This document shows positions 9,966-19,132 of a DNA stretch of 64,000 nt, piece by piece. Position numbers and translations under genes: made by a program. Numbering within the stretch: position 1 is the first letter of the stretch; each line of letters opens with the position of its first letter. This DNA is from JAPLDB01 sp038206355. GTDB taxonomy: Bacteria; Bacteroidota; Bacteroidia; AKYH767-A; 2013-40CM-41-45. Below the pieces are notes generated by a model, which was not told the origin of the DNA, did no database searches, and saw only the letters and a list, made by a program, of their open reading frames with translations. The DNA lies in contig JBBRAY010000005.1 in assembly GCA_038206355.1 (NCBI GenBank), positions 1 through 64,000 on the forward strand, read 5' to 3'.

Positions 9966-10031
9966 ACTGCTTTATCTATGAAAGTTTTTTCTATACTTGC
10001 TCTCAAAGAAACTAAATAAACCTTTATTGAT

Positions 10032-11897
10032 ATGAAGAAAGTTTACACAACAGCACTTTCACTTTGTCTTCTGATGGTTTTGACATCAGTCAAACCTGTA
10101 ATGGCCTGCTATGCAAATTTTTCACATACCAATGCATGTGTGGGAGATACAGTGTGGTTTTACGGACTTGATTTCAGTGCCGTTCATACCTGGGATTTCG
10201 GCGACACCACAGCCAATAATCCGAACATTGCCTTTGATGATACTTCCTATCATGTTTATACTTCCACAGGTACCTATTACGTAACTCACTTTGTAAACAT
10301 CGGCGCTGAGTGGGCTTTTGAAACCCAGGAAGTAACAGTTGGTACCATTTGCTTTATGGCCGATTTCAGTACCCGTTGTGGTAGTTCACTTTATGTTACT
10401 TATCAGAATAATTCAATCGGAAATAACCTGAGTTACTCCTGGAATTTCGGTGAGCCCTCCTCCGGGACAGATGATACCAGTTCATCTTTTGGTCCTTACC
10501 ATTTTTATGGTGCTCCGGGTAATTACGCTGTAACACTGATTATTAATGACGGAACCTTAAGCGATACTTCAGTTCAGATTATTACTGTTGATTCAGCCTG
10601 CATGAGCACATTCATCTCTTATCAGTGGAACCCTTGCGTAGGGGATACCACACATTTCTATTATAATTTTACAGGTGTAACAGCGGTTTACTGGGACTTC
10701 GGTGATCCGGCTTCCGGTATCAATAATTATTCAACGTTGATGTCGCCAACGCATATTTTTGCATTGCCCGGAGTATATATCGGTATGGTTATCTATTCAA
10801 ATGGGATTAATACTGATACAATTCCCGTAGTTACAAGAGTGGTTGACTGCAGCGTGTGGCCGGGAGATGCAAACCGCGATGGATATGTGACCGGAGAAGA
10901 TTTTCTTGCTGTCGCTTTATATTATGGTGATACAGGAGTAGTAAGAAATAATGCGACTTCAAGTTTTATTGCGCAGCCGGCAACCAATTGGGTAAGCAGT
11001 TTCAACTGGGCTTATATGTATCTTCAGGATCTGGTGGATAAAAAACATGCTGATTGCAATGGAGACGGAATTGTAAATGCAGCTGATGCCGCATTGATCG
11101 CACAGAATTTCGGAATGAGTCATCAGACTTCAAATACGTTTTCTTCAATGATGGTAACCAATCCTTCTGATCCTCATTTGTCATTAAGTCTTCCGGCATC
11201 AGTTTCAGGATTGTCAACCATTGTAGCTGATCTTACTTATGGCGATTCCATTGTTCACACGCCTGTATATGGATTTTGCGTGTACATAGATTATAATCCT
11301 TTACAGATTGATCAGAACGCCATTTCCGTTGATTTTACAGGCTCATTTCTGGATACCATCAACATTTCAAACCTGATAACGTACTTCTATAATGATGTAG
11401 TGAATCACAGGATTGTGGTCGTAGCTGCAAGAACAGATCATAATGGAATGAGTGGTTTCGGGCATTTGGCAGCCATTTCTTTTAATGCTTATCCCGGATA
11501 TTCCGGTACGCTGGAATTGCATATCGGAAGTGATACTAAAGTGATGTCAAATAGCGTATTTACAGGCAGCACCTTTGGAAACGTTCAGAATTTCTTTAAA
11601 GTCAATACTGATGATGCCGGTACACAGGTTTCCCTTAGCGTAATAGAGCAGTATAACGACAAAATAGTTGCCATTTATCCGGCTCCTGCGATGAATTATT
11701 TTCACCTTGATGTAAAAAATGTTTCCGGAAACTATTCAGTGAGAATTCTGGATGCCACAGGAAGGATATTATCGGTGAAATACCCTGTTACTAACCGCCA
11801 GCTGATTGACATTCAGGATTTATCAGCAGGATTTTACTTTGTTCAGATTCATGGAAGCGGATGGGAATATAACAGCCGGATTGTGATCGAAAAGTAA
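10032..11897 (+). CDS. PKD x3 / dockerin / cohesin-like / T9SS-sorted secreted protein
   Basis: 621 residues. The signal peptide is 1-25 (ending VMAC). Three PKD-like domains follow at about 24-105, 107-187 and 190-270 (HTWDFGDTT, YSWNFGEP, VYWDFGDP). Two dockerin-type calcium loops are seen: GDANRDGYVTGEDF (about 278-291) and ADCNGDGIVNAADAAL (about 338-353). They are separated by an unusually long insert of about 45 residues. About 375-530 is a cohesin-like or bacterial Ig-like beta-sandwich (YGFCVYIDYNPLQID ... GFGHLAAISFNAYPG). About 540-621 is a T9SS sorting domain (IYPAPAMNYFHLD ... SAGFYFVQIHGSGWEYNSRIVIEK), with YPAP instead of YPNP. Having both dockerin-like and cohesin-like parts in one chain would allow self-assembly, but neither binding activity is shown. 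The gene diverges from ade across a 66-bp gap. Confidence 0.9.
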   Translation: MKKVYTTALSLCLLMVLTSVKPVMACYANFSHTNACVGDTVWFYGLDFSAVHTWDFGDTTANNPNIAFDDTSYHVYTSTGTYYVTHFVNIGAEWAFETQEVTVGTICFMADFSTRCGSSLYVTYQNNSIGNNLSYSWNFGEPSSGTDDTSSSFGPYHFYGAPGNYAVTLIINDGTLSDTSVQIITVDSACMSTFISYQWNPCVGDTTHFYYNFTGVTAVYWDFGDPASGINNYSTLMSPTHIFALPGVYIGMVIYSNGINTDTIPVVTRVVDCSVWPGDANRDGYVTGEDFLAVALYYGDTGVVRNNATSSFIAQPATNWVSSFNWAYMYLQDLVDKKHADCNGDGIVNAADAALIAQNFGMSHQTSNTFSSMMVTNPSDPHLSLSLPASVSGLSTIVADLTYGDSIVHTPVYGFCVYIDYNPLQIDQNAISVDFTGSFLDTINISNLITYFYNDVVNHRIVVVAARTDHNGMSGFGHLAAISFNAYPGYSGTLELHIGSDTKVMSNSVFTGSTFGNVQNFFKVNTDDAGTQVSLSVIEQYNDKIVAIYPAPAMNYFHLDVKNVSGNYSVRILDATGRILSVKYPVTNRQLIDIQDLSAGFYFVQIHGSGWEYNSRIVIEK

Positions 11898-11936
11898 TCC
11901 CATTAGAGCCGGAAATACTTTTTTTGCAGGGAAGTG

Positions 11937-11966
11937 TTGCATTATTAAAAAAATCACGTAGGTTTG
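11937..11966 (+). promoter_or_regulatory. Bacteroidota-type promoter of the RRM gene
   Basis: TTG at 11937-11939, 19 nt, then TAGGTTTG at 11959-11966: an exact match to the TTG-N19-TAnnTTTG promoter form. The predicted start near 11973 leaves a 5' leader of about 65 nt before the ATG at 12037. The site lies in the gap after the PKD/dockerin gene. Confidence 0.75.
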
Positions 11967-12036
11967 CAATTCAAACATGTAAATCAGTTTCTGTTGTCTC
12001 AGTTTGCTGGTTGCATTTAAAAACAATTGTTATAAA

Positions 12037-12396
12037 ATGAATATTTACGTAGGTAATCTGAGCTTTCGTGCTACTGATGATGGTCTTCGCGATATTTTCG
12101 CAGAATTCGGTGAAGTAACTTCAGCGAAAATTATGATGGACAAGATGTCCGGCCGTTCCAAAGGATTTGGATTTGTTGATATGCCAGATGATGCAGCAGC
12201 TAATGCAGCAATCGCAGCATTGAACGACAAAGAATTTATGGAGCGTAACCTGAAAGTGAACGAAGCTCGTCCACGCACAGAAGGTGATCGTCCTCGCAAA
12301 ACCTTCAACAGAGGTGGCGGCGGTGGTGGCTTCAGTCGCGGTGGCAACGGTGGCGGCGGCGGATACGGCGGCGGCGGCGGCGGTAATCGTTACTAA
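12037..12396 (+). CDS. Glycine-rich RRM-domain RNA-binding protein
   Basis: 119 residues from the ATG at 12037. An upstream TTG in the same frame (12004) would add 11 residues but breaks the usual MNIYVGNLSF start, so I reject it. A single RRM occupies about 2-78, with RNP2 IYVGNL (3-8) and RNP1 KGFGFVDM (42-49), the aromatic residues that stack on RNA. A basic/glycine tail (about 84-119, RGGGGGGFSRGG ... GGNRY) follows. Such proteins are common in Bacteroidota and cyanobacteria as abundant cold-shock or RNA-chaperone-like factors acting in the cytoplasm. The gene has its own consensus promoter (11937-11966) and terminator (12422-12451), so it is a free-standing, probably highly expressed unit. 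Confidence 0.96.
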   Translation: MNIYVGNLSFRATDDGLRDIFAEFGEVTSAKIMMDKMSGRSKGFGFVDMPDDAAANAAIAALNDKEFMERNLKVNEARPRTEGDRPRKTFNRGGGGGGFSRGGNGGGGGYGGGGGGNRY

Positions 12397-12421
12397 GAAC
12401 TTTCCCGTTCAAAAATACCCT

Positions 12422-12451
12422 CCTCTTTCTCCCAAAGAAAGGGGCTTTTTT
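12422..12451 (+). terminator. Intrinsic terminator after the RRM gene
   Basis: Stem CCTCTTTC / GAAAGGGG (8 bp with one G-U pair), 7-nt loop, then C and six T. It begins 26 bp after the RRM stop codon. Confidence 0.85.
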
Positions 12452-12509
12452 GTTTGTTGTAAATCATGATTTTATTAATTTATTTTAATATTGCCCGAGA
12501 TTATAACTC

Positions 12510-13754
12510 ATGAAAATAATATCTACTCTCACTTTATTTTTAGCTGCGCTTTATATTCATGCGCAGCCATGTATTTCAAATACAAACTCAATTCAGTTTG
12601 ACGGCAGTTCATCGTATGTTTCCATTTCTCCGCAAACCGGTTTAGACATAACCTCGGCGATTACCATTGAAGCATGGATCAATCCATCATCATTTGGTTT
12701 TAACTCAGCTCAGAATTCTATCGTCTGTAAACATGGATGGAGCGCAGGAGAAGGTGGATTTGTTTTGCGTTGCGGTGGATCAGGAGAACTGTCATTCAAC
12801 ATTGCCGGGTTAGACGTCAATCAGATTCCTGTGAGCTGGGTAGAAGTAATTTCAGGCAGCAATGTGCTTTCATTAAATACATGGTACCATGTGGCCGGCA
12901 CTTACGACGGACAGGAAGTAAAATGTTATGTTGACGGATCACTGGAAGGATCCATTTCTTTTCAGGGATCAATCGTTCCATCACCATCTTATCCGTTGGC
13001 TATCGGCCGACTGGCAGATCCTATATGGGGACCTGACCGTTATTTTTCAGGACTGATGGATGAGGTTAGAATATGGAACAGGGCTTTAAGTCAGGCTGAA
13101 ATTATAGGGCAAATGAATAATCACATTGATCCTATTGGTGCATCAGGACTTGTTTCAAACTGGCGGATGAATGAAGGCGCAAACTCAACATTGTATGATG
13201 TGGCGGGAACCAATAACGGTGGTATGGTCTTCAGTTCGTGGAATACATCAGTGCCTTTTAATTCAGTTCCTCCTACACCTGTTATCACTTACAATGGTGG
13301 CGTTTTATTTTCAAGTTCTCCAACAGGTAATCAATGGTTCCTTGGCGGATCACCCATTGCCGGCGAAACACAGGATTCATACACCCCTGTTCAGAATGGA
13401 GTATATGCACTGGAAGTCATCAGTCCGGAAGGATGTTCAAACATGAGTGCGCAGTTCACAGTTATAGATGTAGGCATTTCATCTACGTCTGCTTTTGCTT
13501 CAGTAAATGTATTTCCAAATCCATTCCATGACGCAGCAATTATAGAAATGTCTTCTACATCTTATTCCGGTGCAGCAGTTATATCCATCATGGATCTGCA
13601 GGGAAGAATTGTTAAAAGTATCTCCGGAATAAATGTGTCTGTTACACCTTCAAAAATTTCAATTGACAGAAATGATTTGTGCAGCGGGGTGTACTTCTAC
13701 CAGGTAAAAACAGAAGACCTGATGCTTGGTCACGGGAAAATAATAGTGGAGTAA
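12510..13754 (+). CDS. LamG-domain T9SS-sorted secreted protein
   Basis: 414 residues. The signal peptide is about 1-19 (LTLFLAALYIHAQ). Residues about 22-225 are a LamG/concanavalin A-like jelly roll, recognised by SIQFDGSSSYVSI, AITIEAWINPSSF, NTWYHVAGTYDGQEVKCYVDG and FSGLMDEVRIWNRALSQAEI. Such domains often bind sugars or mediate adhesion. About 252-325 is an Ig-like segment (PTGNQWFLGGSPIAGETQ), and about 335-414 the T9SS sorting domain (VNVFPNPFHDAAIIEM ... CSGVYFYQVKTEDLMLGHGKIIVE). It follows the RRM terminator by 58 bp, so it has its own promoter, which I could not identify with confidence. It converges on the gene at 13798 with a 43-bp gap and no clear shared terminator. Confidence 0.93.
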   Translation: MKIISTLTLFLAALYIHAQPCISNTNSIQFDGSSSYVSISPQTGLDITSAITIEAWINPSSFGFNSAQNSIVCKHGWSAGEGGFVLRCGGSGELSFNIAGLDVNQIPVSWVEVISGSNVLSLNTWYHVAGTYDGQEVKCYVDGSLEGSISFQGSIVPSPSYPLAIGRLADPIWGPDRYFSGLMDEVRIWNRALSQAEIIGQMNNHIDPIGASGLVSNWRMNEGANSTLYDVAGTNNGGMVFSSWNTSVPFNSVPPTPVITYNGGVLFSSSPTGNQWFLGGSPIAGETQDSYTPVQNGVYALEVISPEGCSNMSAQFTVIDVGISSTSAFASVNVFPNPFHDAAIIEMSSTSYSGAAVISIMDLQGRIVKSISGINVSVTPSKISIDRNDLCSGVYFYQVKTEDLMLGHGKIIVE

Positions 13755-13797
13755 TTCTACTGTAAAATTACTTTCCCGAAACAAACAGTAGGTCGCA

Positions 13798-15498
13798 TCA
13801 TTCGCCTGAAGAATTGGATTTAATAAATTTCTTTCGGTAAATATTTCCTGTCGATTGTACTTCAACAATGTAAACACCACTTGCAAGGGCTGAAGTATCT
13901 ATTGTTTTCACTTCTGAATTTGTTACAGGTTTCACGTTAAAAATAATTTTTCCATAAATGTCAATGATGGAAATTTCCTCTAAATGAAAATTTGAATTGC
14001 GTACATTTAATTGTTGACTTACAGGATTCGGATAAATTGAAATTGCTGCATCTGTCAGTTCCTTAACATTACTCAGGTCAACGTGAATCGTATCGGAACA
14101 AGCTACACAGCCAAAGCCGTCGTGCGTACACACATAATAATCTCCGGTTTGCAATGCAACATAGTTCTGAAATATGCCGGTAGGAATAACACCGGTATTT
14201 AATTCATACCACTGATAGGTGAGGGCCGGAGAAGAAATGAGGGTATCGCCTGCAAGCGTCACAACAGGAACCGGTGGCTGGTGGACGTTAATGTAAGATA
14301 CCCTTGTAATAGAGTTGGTACAGGTTCCGTTCAGTACGGTCAACGTAACTGAAAAATCACCGGCAACGAGATAGCATATGAAAGATGGATTTTGCTGATT
14401 AGAGAACACCGGAAAGCCACCGGAAAATGTCCAATCATAAGTCTGAACAGTTCCCGCTGTGAGATCGGTGTAGACAACACAATCGCCGACACACAATTCC
14501 TGAGCGCTGACAGAGAAATCGGGAACAGGTGTTTGTGCTACTATAACAAAGGCACTTTGTGAAACCGTATCATCGCCAAAGGAATTTGAAGCGATAATTG
14601 ACACGTCATAATTGCCCGGACTTTGATAACAAACTACCTGTGAGGCTGAAGTAGAAGTCGAAGGAATCCCTCCTGGAAAAGACCAGACGCGGGAGTTCGC
14701 TCCTGACGATGTATCGGTATATGTTACGCAAACAGAATCGCAGCCTGAAGTAACGTCTGAAGTGAATCCTGCCACCGGTGGGGCATTGGTGGCTGCGCTA
14801 ATTGTAATGTCATCAAAAGCAGCGGAAGGATCTGAGCCGGCACTAACGTCATTATTATCCCATTGAAAACCGAATTTCACATTTGGATTGTTATCTGCAG
14901 AGACGGGAAGGGAAATAGAGTAGTTTGTCCATACCCCATAAATAGTTGAATTGCATGGTGCATTATTTGTTTTTGCAAGTGCATCAATCATGCTCCATGT
15001 TGTACCATCATAGTACCATACTGAGCAATCACCATTCAATCCGCCCTGCACGTCTCCACCTTCATAATATATCGCAGACAATACCACGCTTGTTTTTCCG
15101 GAACAATCTATCACAGGAGATTCAACCCGTTTATGTGTTGTCGAACAAACTCCAAAAAGTGAACAATAAAAACCTGTAAGGTAACTTCCCTGTTCTGCTG
15201 CCAGTGCAAGCAAAGGAACAGGCGCGCTACCGATGTGTAACGTTTGGTTATTTCCTCCTGCGCAGTCAGCGGCGCAATTTCCTACGCCGGTATTGCGCGT
15301 ATGTGCACTGATGTACCATTGATTTGCATATGTTTCCGGCGGCGCTATGTCTGTTACCGTCCAAGTTCCGTTTGCTGTAATAAAACCTGATGCATTCGTT
15401 CCTGTATTGCATCCCGTTCCAAAATCTTCAGACCAGAACACCTGGGCCGTTGATGTAAAAGAAATAAATGTAAATAGTAAAAGGTAAAAATTTTTCAT
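13798..15498 (-). CDS. MAM/jelly-roll-like, PKD x2, T9SS-sorted secreted protein
   Basis: 566 residues. The signal peptide is 1-18 (LLLFTFISFTSTAQ). About 20-236 is a jelly-roll-like region of MAM or choice-of-anchor type (FWSEDFGTGC, LESPVIDCSG-like RVESPVIDCSG, VKFGFQWDNND, AAFDDITIS). Two PKD-like domains follow at about 240-320 (RVWSFPGGIPSTS) and about 322-405 (YDWTFSGGFP), an Ig-like domain at about 405-475 (TYQWYELNTG), and a T9SS sorting domain at about 485-566 (IYPNPVSQQLNVRNS ... ASGVYIVEVQSTGNIYRKKFIKSNSSGE). Its tail resembles those of the operon at 1-8187, although the gene lies separately. The region upstream (15499-15660) has no consensus promoter that I can see before the 25-bp repeat array begins. 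Confidence 0.9.
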   Translation of the reverse strand: MKNFYLLLFTFISFTSTAQVFWSEDFGTGCNTGTNASGFITANGTWTVTDIAPPETYANQWYISAHTRNTGVGNCAADCAGGNNQTLHIGSAPVPLLALAAEQGSYLTGFYCSLFGVCSTTHKRVESPVIDCSGKTSVVLSAIYYEGGDVQGGLNGDCSVWYYDGTTWSMIDALAKTNNAPCNSTIYGVWTNYSISLPVSADNNPNVKFGFQWDNNDVSAGSDPSAAFDDITISAATNAPPVAGFTSDVTSGCDSVCVTYTDTSSGANSRVWSFPGGIPSTSTSASQVVCYQSPGNYDVSIIASNSFGDDTVSQSAFVIVAQTPVPDFSVSAQELCVGDCVVYTDLTAGTVQTYDWTFSGGFPVFSNQQNPSFICYLVAGDFSVTLTVLNGTCTNSITRVSYINVHQPPVPVVTLAGDTLISSPALTYQWYELNTGVIPTGIFQNYVALQTGDYYVCTHDGFGCVACSDTIHVDLSNVKELTDAAISIYPNPVSQQLNVRNSNFHLEEISIIDIYGKIIFNVKPVTNSEVKTIDTSALASGVYIVEVQSTGNIYRKKFIKSNSSGE

Positions 15499-15661
15499 GC
15501 TTTATAGTTTTAGAATTATTCGACTAAAATAAAAAAAAAGTGTAACGAATAATAAAAATTTTACTGAGAGGATGTAAATGTCCATTCAATTGAAAACTAC
15601 TCCGTTTCCGGACCACCACCACCACATTTTTAAAAGTTCCACACAAGCGACCTGTCAATAA

Positions 15662-16210
15662 CTCCGTAAGCGTGATCAGTCAATAGCTTCGTAAGAGCGA
15701 CATGTTTGTAGCCACGTAATGGCGACATGTTTTTAACCCTGTAGGGGGTGATCTGTTTGTAACCCTGCATGTATGGCCTGTTTGGTACCCTATATGGATG
15801 ACCTTTTTGTAACCCCGTAGGGGTGGCCTGTTTGTAACCCCGTAGGGGTGACCTGTTTGTAACCCCGTAGGGGTGACCTGTTTGTGGCTCCGTAGGTGCG
15901 ATATGTTTTTAACCCCGTAGGGGTGACCTGTTTGTAACCCCATGGGAGCGACATGTTTCTAACCCTGTATGGATAGCCTGTTTGTAACCCCGTAGGGGTG
16001 GCCTGTTTGTAACTCCATAGGTGTGATATGTTTTTAACCCCGTAGGGGTGACCTGTTTGTAACCCCATGGGAGCGACATGTTTCTAACCCTGTATGGATA
16101 GCCTGTTTGTAACCCCGTAGGGGTGGCCTGTTTGTAACTCCATAGGTGCGATATGTTTTTAACCCCGTAGGGGTGACCTGTTTGTGGCTCCGTAGGTGCG
16201 GCATGATACA
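15662..16210. repeat. 22-unit, 25-bp palindromic tandem repeat array
   Basis: Twenty-two consecutive units of about 25 bp, one of 26. The core ACCCCGTAGGGGT is a 5-bp inverted repeat around GTA, followed by a GACCTGTTTGTA-type linker; neighbouring units differ by substitutions. Units at both ends are most degenerate, as expected for a tandem array. A five-unit (125-bp) higher-order block is duplicated at 15911-16035 and 16036-16160 with almost no change, and a third copy begins at 16161. The array ends 5 bp before the stop codon of the DUF6580-like gene, so it may also act as a transcript-end structure. There are no unique spacers, so it is not CRISPR. It creates long artificial open frames on the minus strand. 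Confidence 0.93.
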
Positions 16211-16215
16211 TTAAT

Positions 16216-16734
16216 TCATGAATTTGCTGTTGCGAAATACCGTTGTCTGAGTAAAAAGTATGCACCGAATAAAGTAGCGCTATAAAATAAATCTCCTGCA
16301 AGTTGATTCGCGAAAAAAGGAAGCGCAAGTGTGTAGCTTTCCATTGTGCCTTGCCAGGTAAGCGGATATAAACTGATGTCGGCATACCAGAAAGGCAGAT
16401 TGGTTACCAGGAAAAAAATAAGTGAAGAAATGACTGATGCAGAGGTCACGGAAAGCACATTAACATTGGGGATCATTTTTATTCCGATCCATACCGCAAT
16501 TACAAAGCAAAGATAAACAGGTATCATGGATGAATGGAATCCAAGAAAAGCATCTGCGATGAGCATCGCAACGGCAGGAAGAATGAAGGCCAGTTTCTTA
16601 TTTGCGATTACCGATCCGCTGAAAAGTGCCAATGCACCGATGGCAGTAAAATTGAATGGATGGGGCATCAGGCGGCTGATCACTGCAAAAATAATAAGTG
16701 CGCCGATGGTGATTTGTTTATTGCGTGTTGTCAT
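16216..16734 (-). CDS. DUF6580-like integral membrane protein, probable B12-linked transport component
   Basis: 172 residues from an ATG at 16734 (MTTRNKQITIG). Upstream in-frame residues would overlap the receptor gene and lack membrane character, so I reject the longer reading. About five hydrophobic segments are visible (ALIIFAVISRLM, AIGALALFSGSVI, LAFILPAVAMLIADAFLG, IPVYLCFVIAVWIGIKM, ASVISSLIFFLVTNLPF) with a conserved-looking RLMPHPFNFTAIGALALF region. It resembles the DUF6580 family, which has an ECF S-component-like shape. It lies 76 bp downstream of the BtuB-like receptor in a unit headed by a cobalamin riboswitch, so a role in cobalamin or corrinoid handling at the inner membrane is a reasonable inference. 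The 25-bp repeat array follows directly. Confidence 0.85.
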   Translation of the reverse strand: MTTRNKQITIGALIIFAVISRLMPHPFNFTAIGALALFSGSVIANKKLAFILPAVAMLIADAFLGFHSSMIPVYLCFVIAVWIGIKMIPNVNVLSVTSASVISSLIFFLVTNLPFWYADISLYPLTWQGTMESYTLALPFFANQLAGDLFYSATLFGAYFLLRQRYFATANS

Positions 16735-16810
16735 GAGAATATGAAATTGTTTATGCAAATTTAAAAATCTATTTATTATAAAATAACCTATGCTGTGAAA
16801 ATACAAACAA

Positions 16811-19021
16811 TCAGAAAGTATAACTGAGGGTGGCGTATAAACTTCTTTTACGCGTGGTAAAGCCGTGGATCTCTTCATAGTTTTCATTGGTGAGGTTTTC
16901 TCCACGCAGATTTAGATTAATCCCTTTCCATATTTTGACGTTCAGCGTCAGTCCGACAAGCGTATACGCATCAACAACATTGGTTCCCAGTGCTCCATAT
17001 GGCCCGAGTGATTCCTCATAATAAATGTCATATCTGGAAGTTACAAATCTGATGGACGGGATCAGTTGCAATCTTGCCAGCGGACTATATATCAGTTTGA
17101 TATTTGCATCACTTGGCCGTCTCACCAGCGTGCCGGAATGGGAGGCTGCAGTAATAAATGTACCGCTGCTGTATATCTGTACATGTTCACTGTTGGTTTG
17201 AGTAGCAATACTGGCTGACCGTTCGTATTCAAGTTTGCCATTCACCAATGTTGCGTTCACAGAAAGTTTAAGTTTCGGCGACAGGCTTGCAAGGAGATCA
17301 ACTTCTATTCCAGTCGTTGTTTGTTTTCCGATATTGATATAGCGGTCGCCCCTGAAGTCATCGTGGTTCCATGGATCATTACCAAGTGTATCAATTGCCG
17401 ATTCATGATTCCACAGGTAAACATATTCAATCAGATTATTGGTCAAAGAATGAAATACAGAAACACTGTACTGAAGACCGTTGTTTATTTTTTGTTTGAA
17501 TCCAGTCTCGAAAGTTGCTGAATGTTCAGCTTTCAGTTTATTATTTCCGCGTGTAAGCGTTGTTGACGCTGCGCCGTCCCAGGGTAAATAAATTTCCGGT
17601 GCATATAGTTGATACAGCGAAGGGTTATTGTAACCGGTTGTATGCCTGATATACAAAATAGAATTTTCATCCGTTTTAATCGTCAATGTCAGGTTGTATG
17701 CCATCTGGTTTCCGATGACGGAATGGTTGCTCAGCCTGCTCCCCGCCGAGAGCGTAAGCAGTGACAGGAAATCAGAAACATTCTTCGATACAAAACGATG
17801 CAGGGCAGCACCCTTGAAATCTGCGTGCAGGTATGCAGCGTAATTATTTACAGGTGTCAGGCTGTCGAGTTTACTCTTTAATTCATAGGGGCCGAATCGG
17901 GTCGAGTAATAATAATCTTCCTGTTCCATATCTTCATTATTACCTGAAAGACCTATCAAAAAATCTGCATTTGTCAAGTGCGCATTCAGTTGCCAGTCGG
18001 CAGATGCATATTTCCCGCTGTAAGTGTTTTCAAAATAGGTTTGATCTGTTGAGTCGGCAAGCCCGACAACGCTTGAGTCGTTTACGGAATGTCGTTTGGT
18101 ATTTGTAAAACCGCCACTTAGCTGTGATGAAAAAACATTCCCAAATTTCCATTCCAGGTTTCCGTTCAGCATGGCACGTCTGAAATTCAACAGGTAATTA
18201 TCATCATCCGAATAGGGCCCGTTGTCAAGGTCTGTTTTCATTTTCGTAATTCTTAAACTGAAGTCGGCCTTCAACGGATGATGTTGAAATCCGGTACTGA
18301 CATGAAAAGTTTTCCTTTCCCAGTTATCGCGGTCCCGATTTTTAAAAACGGAAAGATCGGTAACCGTGTCAATGGTCGCATCGGCACCCTGAACATCTAT
18401 GCCTTCCATTCCTGCATCTGCATATATTCCATTTTCGAATTTATATCCCAATAATATATTTCCCCTTTTGTCGAATGTGTTTTTCGCAAATGTCCCTCCG
18501 CTGCCAGAGGCCATGAGCATGAGTCCGGGTTTGTTTCCTCTTTTAGTGGTAATGCTCACCACGCCGCCTACAGCACCGGAGCCATACAAGGTGCTGTGTG
18601 CTCCCCTGATGATTTCTATTTTGTCTACATCTGCAATTGAAATTTCGGAGAGGTCGGCGGTATTGTTCACTGTGCTTGCGTCACTGATGCGAACGCCATC
18701 AAGAAGGATGACCGTCTGGTTACTGTTGGCGCCCCGCATAAAAATACTTTCATTGGCACCGGGCACCTGTCCGGCACCGGTGATATAAATTCCGGCTGTT
18801 TCACTCAATGCATCAGCAACAGAAGAAAATCCTGATTGCAAAAGCTGTTCCGAAGTAATCACTGTTATGCCGGCCGGCGTTTCGGAATTATTTTTTTCTA
18901 GCCGGATCGCAACGACGTTTATTTCTGAAAGGTCTTTAGTGATGATGCTGTCGGACGATTGTGCGATTACAGAAGCAGTGCAGAGCAGGAGGGCAATTGA
19001 ACAATAATTTTTCTTTTCCAT
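16811..19021 (-). CDS. btuB: TonB-dependent outer-membrane receptor, BtuB-like (cobalamin uptake)
   Basis: 736 residues. The signal peptide is 1-20 (ALLLCTASVIAQ). The plug domain (about 35-165) shows the classical pattern SETPAGITVITSEQL, VADALSETAGIYI, SIFMRGANSNQTVILLDGVRI, DVDKIEIIRGAHSTLYGSGAVGGVVSI. The remainder is a 22-strand-type barrel ending in aromatic YATLSYTF. Length and layout fit vitamin B12 receptors, which take up cobalamin across the outer membrane with TonB energy. Substrate assignment rests mainly on the cobalamin riboswitch at 19133-19295 in its leader, and agrees with the DUF6580-like gene downstream. There is no N-terminal carboxypeptidase-like domain and no SusD partner, unlike the glycan-type receptors of this phylum. 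Confidence 0.92.
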   Translation of the reverse strand: MEKKNYCSIALLLCTASVIAQSSDSIITKDLSEINVVAIRLEKNNSETPAGITVITSEQLLQSGFSSVADALSETAGIYITGAGQVPGANESIFMRGANSNQTVILLDGVRISDASTVNNTADLSEISIADVDKIEIIRGAHSTLYGSGAVGGVVSITTKRGNKPGLMLMASGSGGTFAKNTFDKRGNILLGYKFENGIYADAGMEGIDVQGADATIDTVTDLSVFKNRDRDNWERKTFHVSTGFQHHPLKADFSLRITKMKTDLDNGPYSDDDNYLLNFRRAMLNGNLEWKFGNVFSSQLSGGFTNTKRHSVNDSSVVGLADSTDQTYFENTYSGKYASADWQLNAHLTNADFLIGLSGNNEDMEQEDYYYSTRFGPYELKSKLDSLTPVNNYAAYLHADFKGAALHRFVSKNVSDFLSLLTLSAGSRLSNHSVIGNQMAYNLTLTIKTDENSILYIRHTTGYNNPSLYQLYAPEIYLPWDGAASTTLTRGNNKLKAEHSATFETGFKQKINNGLQYSVSVFHSLTNNLIEYVYLWNHESAIDTLGNDPWNHDDFRGDRYINIGKQTTTGIEVDLLASLSPKLKLSVNATLVNGKLEYERSASIATQTNSEHVQIYSSGTFITAASHSGTLVRRPSDANIKLIYSPLARLQLIPSIRFVTSRYDIYYEESLGPYGALGTNVVDAYTLVGLTLNVKIWKGINLNLRGENLTNENYEEIHGFTTRKRSLYATLSYTF

Positions 19022-19132
19022 TCTAAAGTGGTTTTGTCGTTATTAAACCGGAATAAAAAATATGGAAGAAGCAGCAATGGCCTACCCATTCCAGCCTTTT
19101 ACCCGAAAGCTTTGAAATGATCATTTGTAAAT

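Noticed and set aside
9992..9999. TATACTTG as a -7 element for the gene at 10032
   Set aside because: One mismatch and no TTG at suitable spacing.
12004..12036. 11-residue extension of the RRM protein from a TTG codon
   Set aside because: The family normally starts MNIYVGNL, and the ATG at 12037 fits.
12045..12347. 100-codon proline-rich minus-strand frame
   Set aside because: Antisense of the glycine-rich RRM gene.
15662..16210. CRISPR array
   Set aside because: Units are contiguous, with no unique spacers, and no cas genes are visible.
15680..16385. Three overlapping minus-strand open frames (about 87-158 codons) with PTGLQTGHPYGV-like repeats
   Set aside because: They are products of the 25-bp repeat array; the period is not a multiple of three, so all frames look similar, and one runs antisense-frame through the DUF6580-like gene.
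16735..16905. 57-residue N-terminal extension of the DUF6580-like protein
   Set aside because: It would overlap the receptor gene, and the natural start MTTRNKQ at 16734 directly precedes the first membrane segment.
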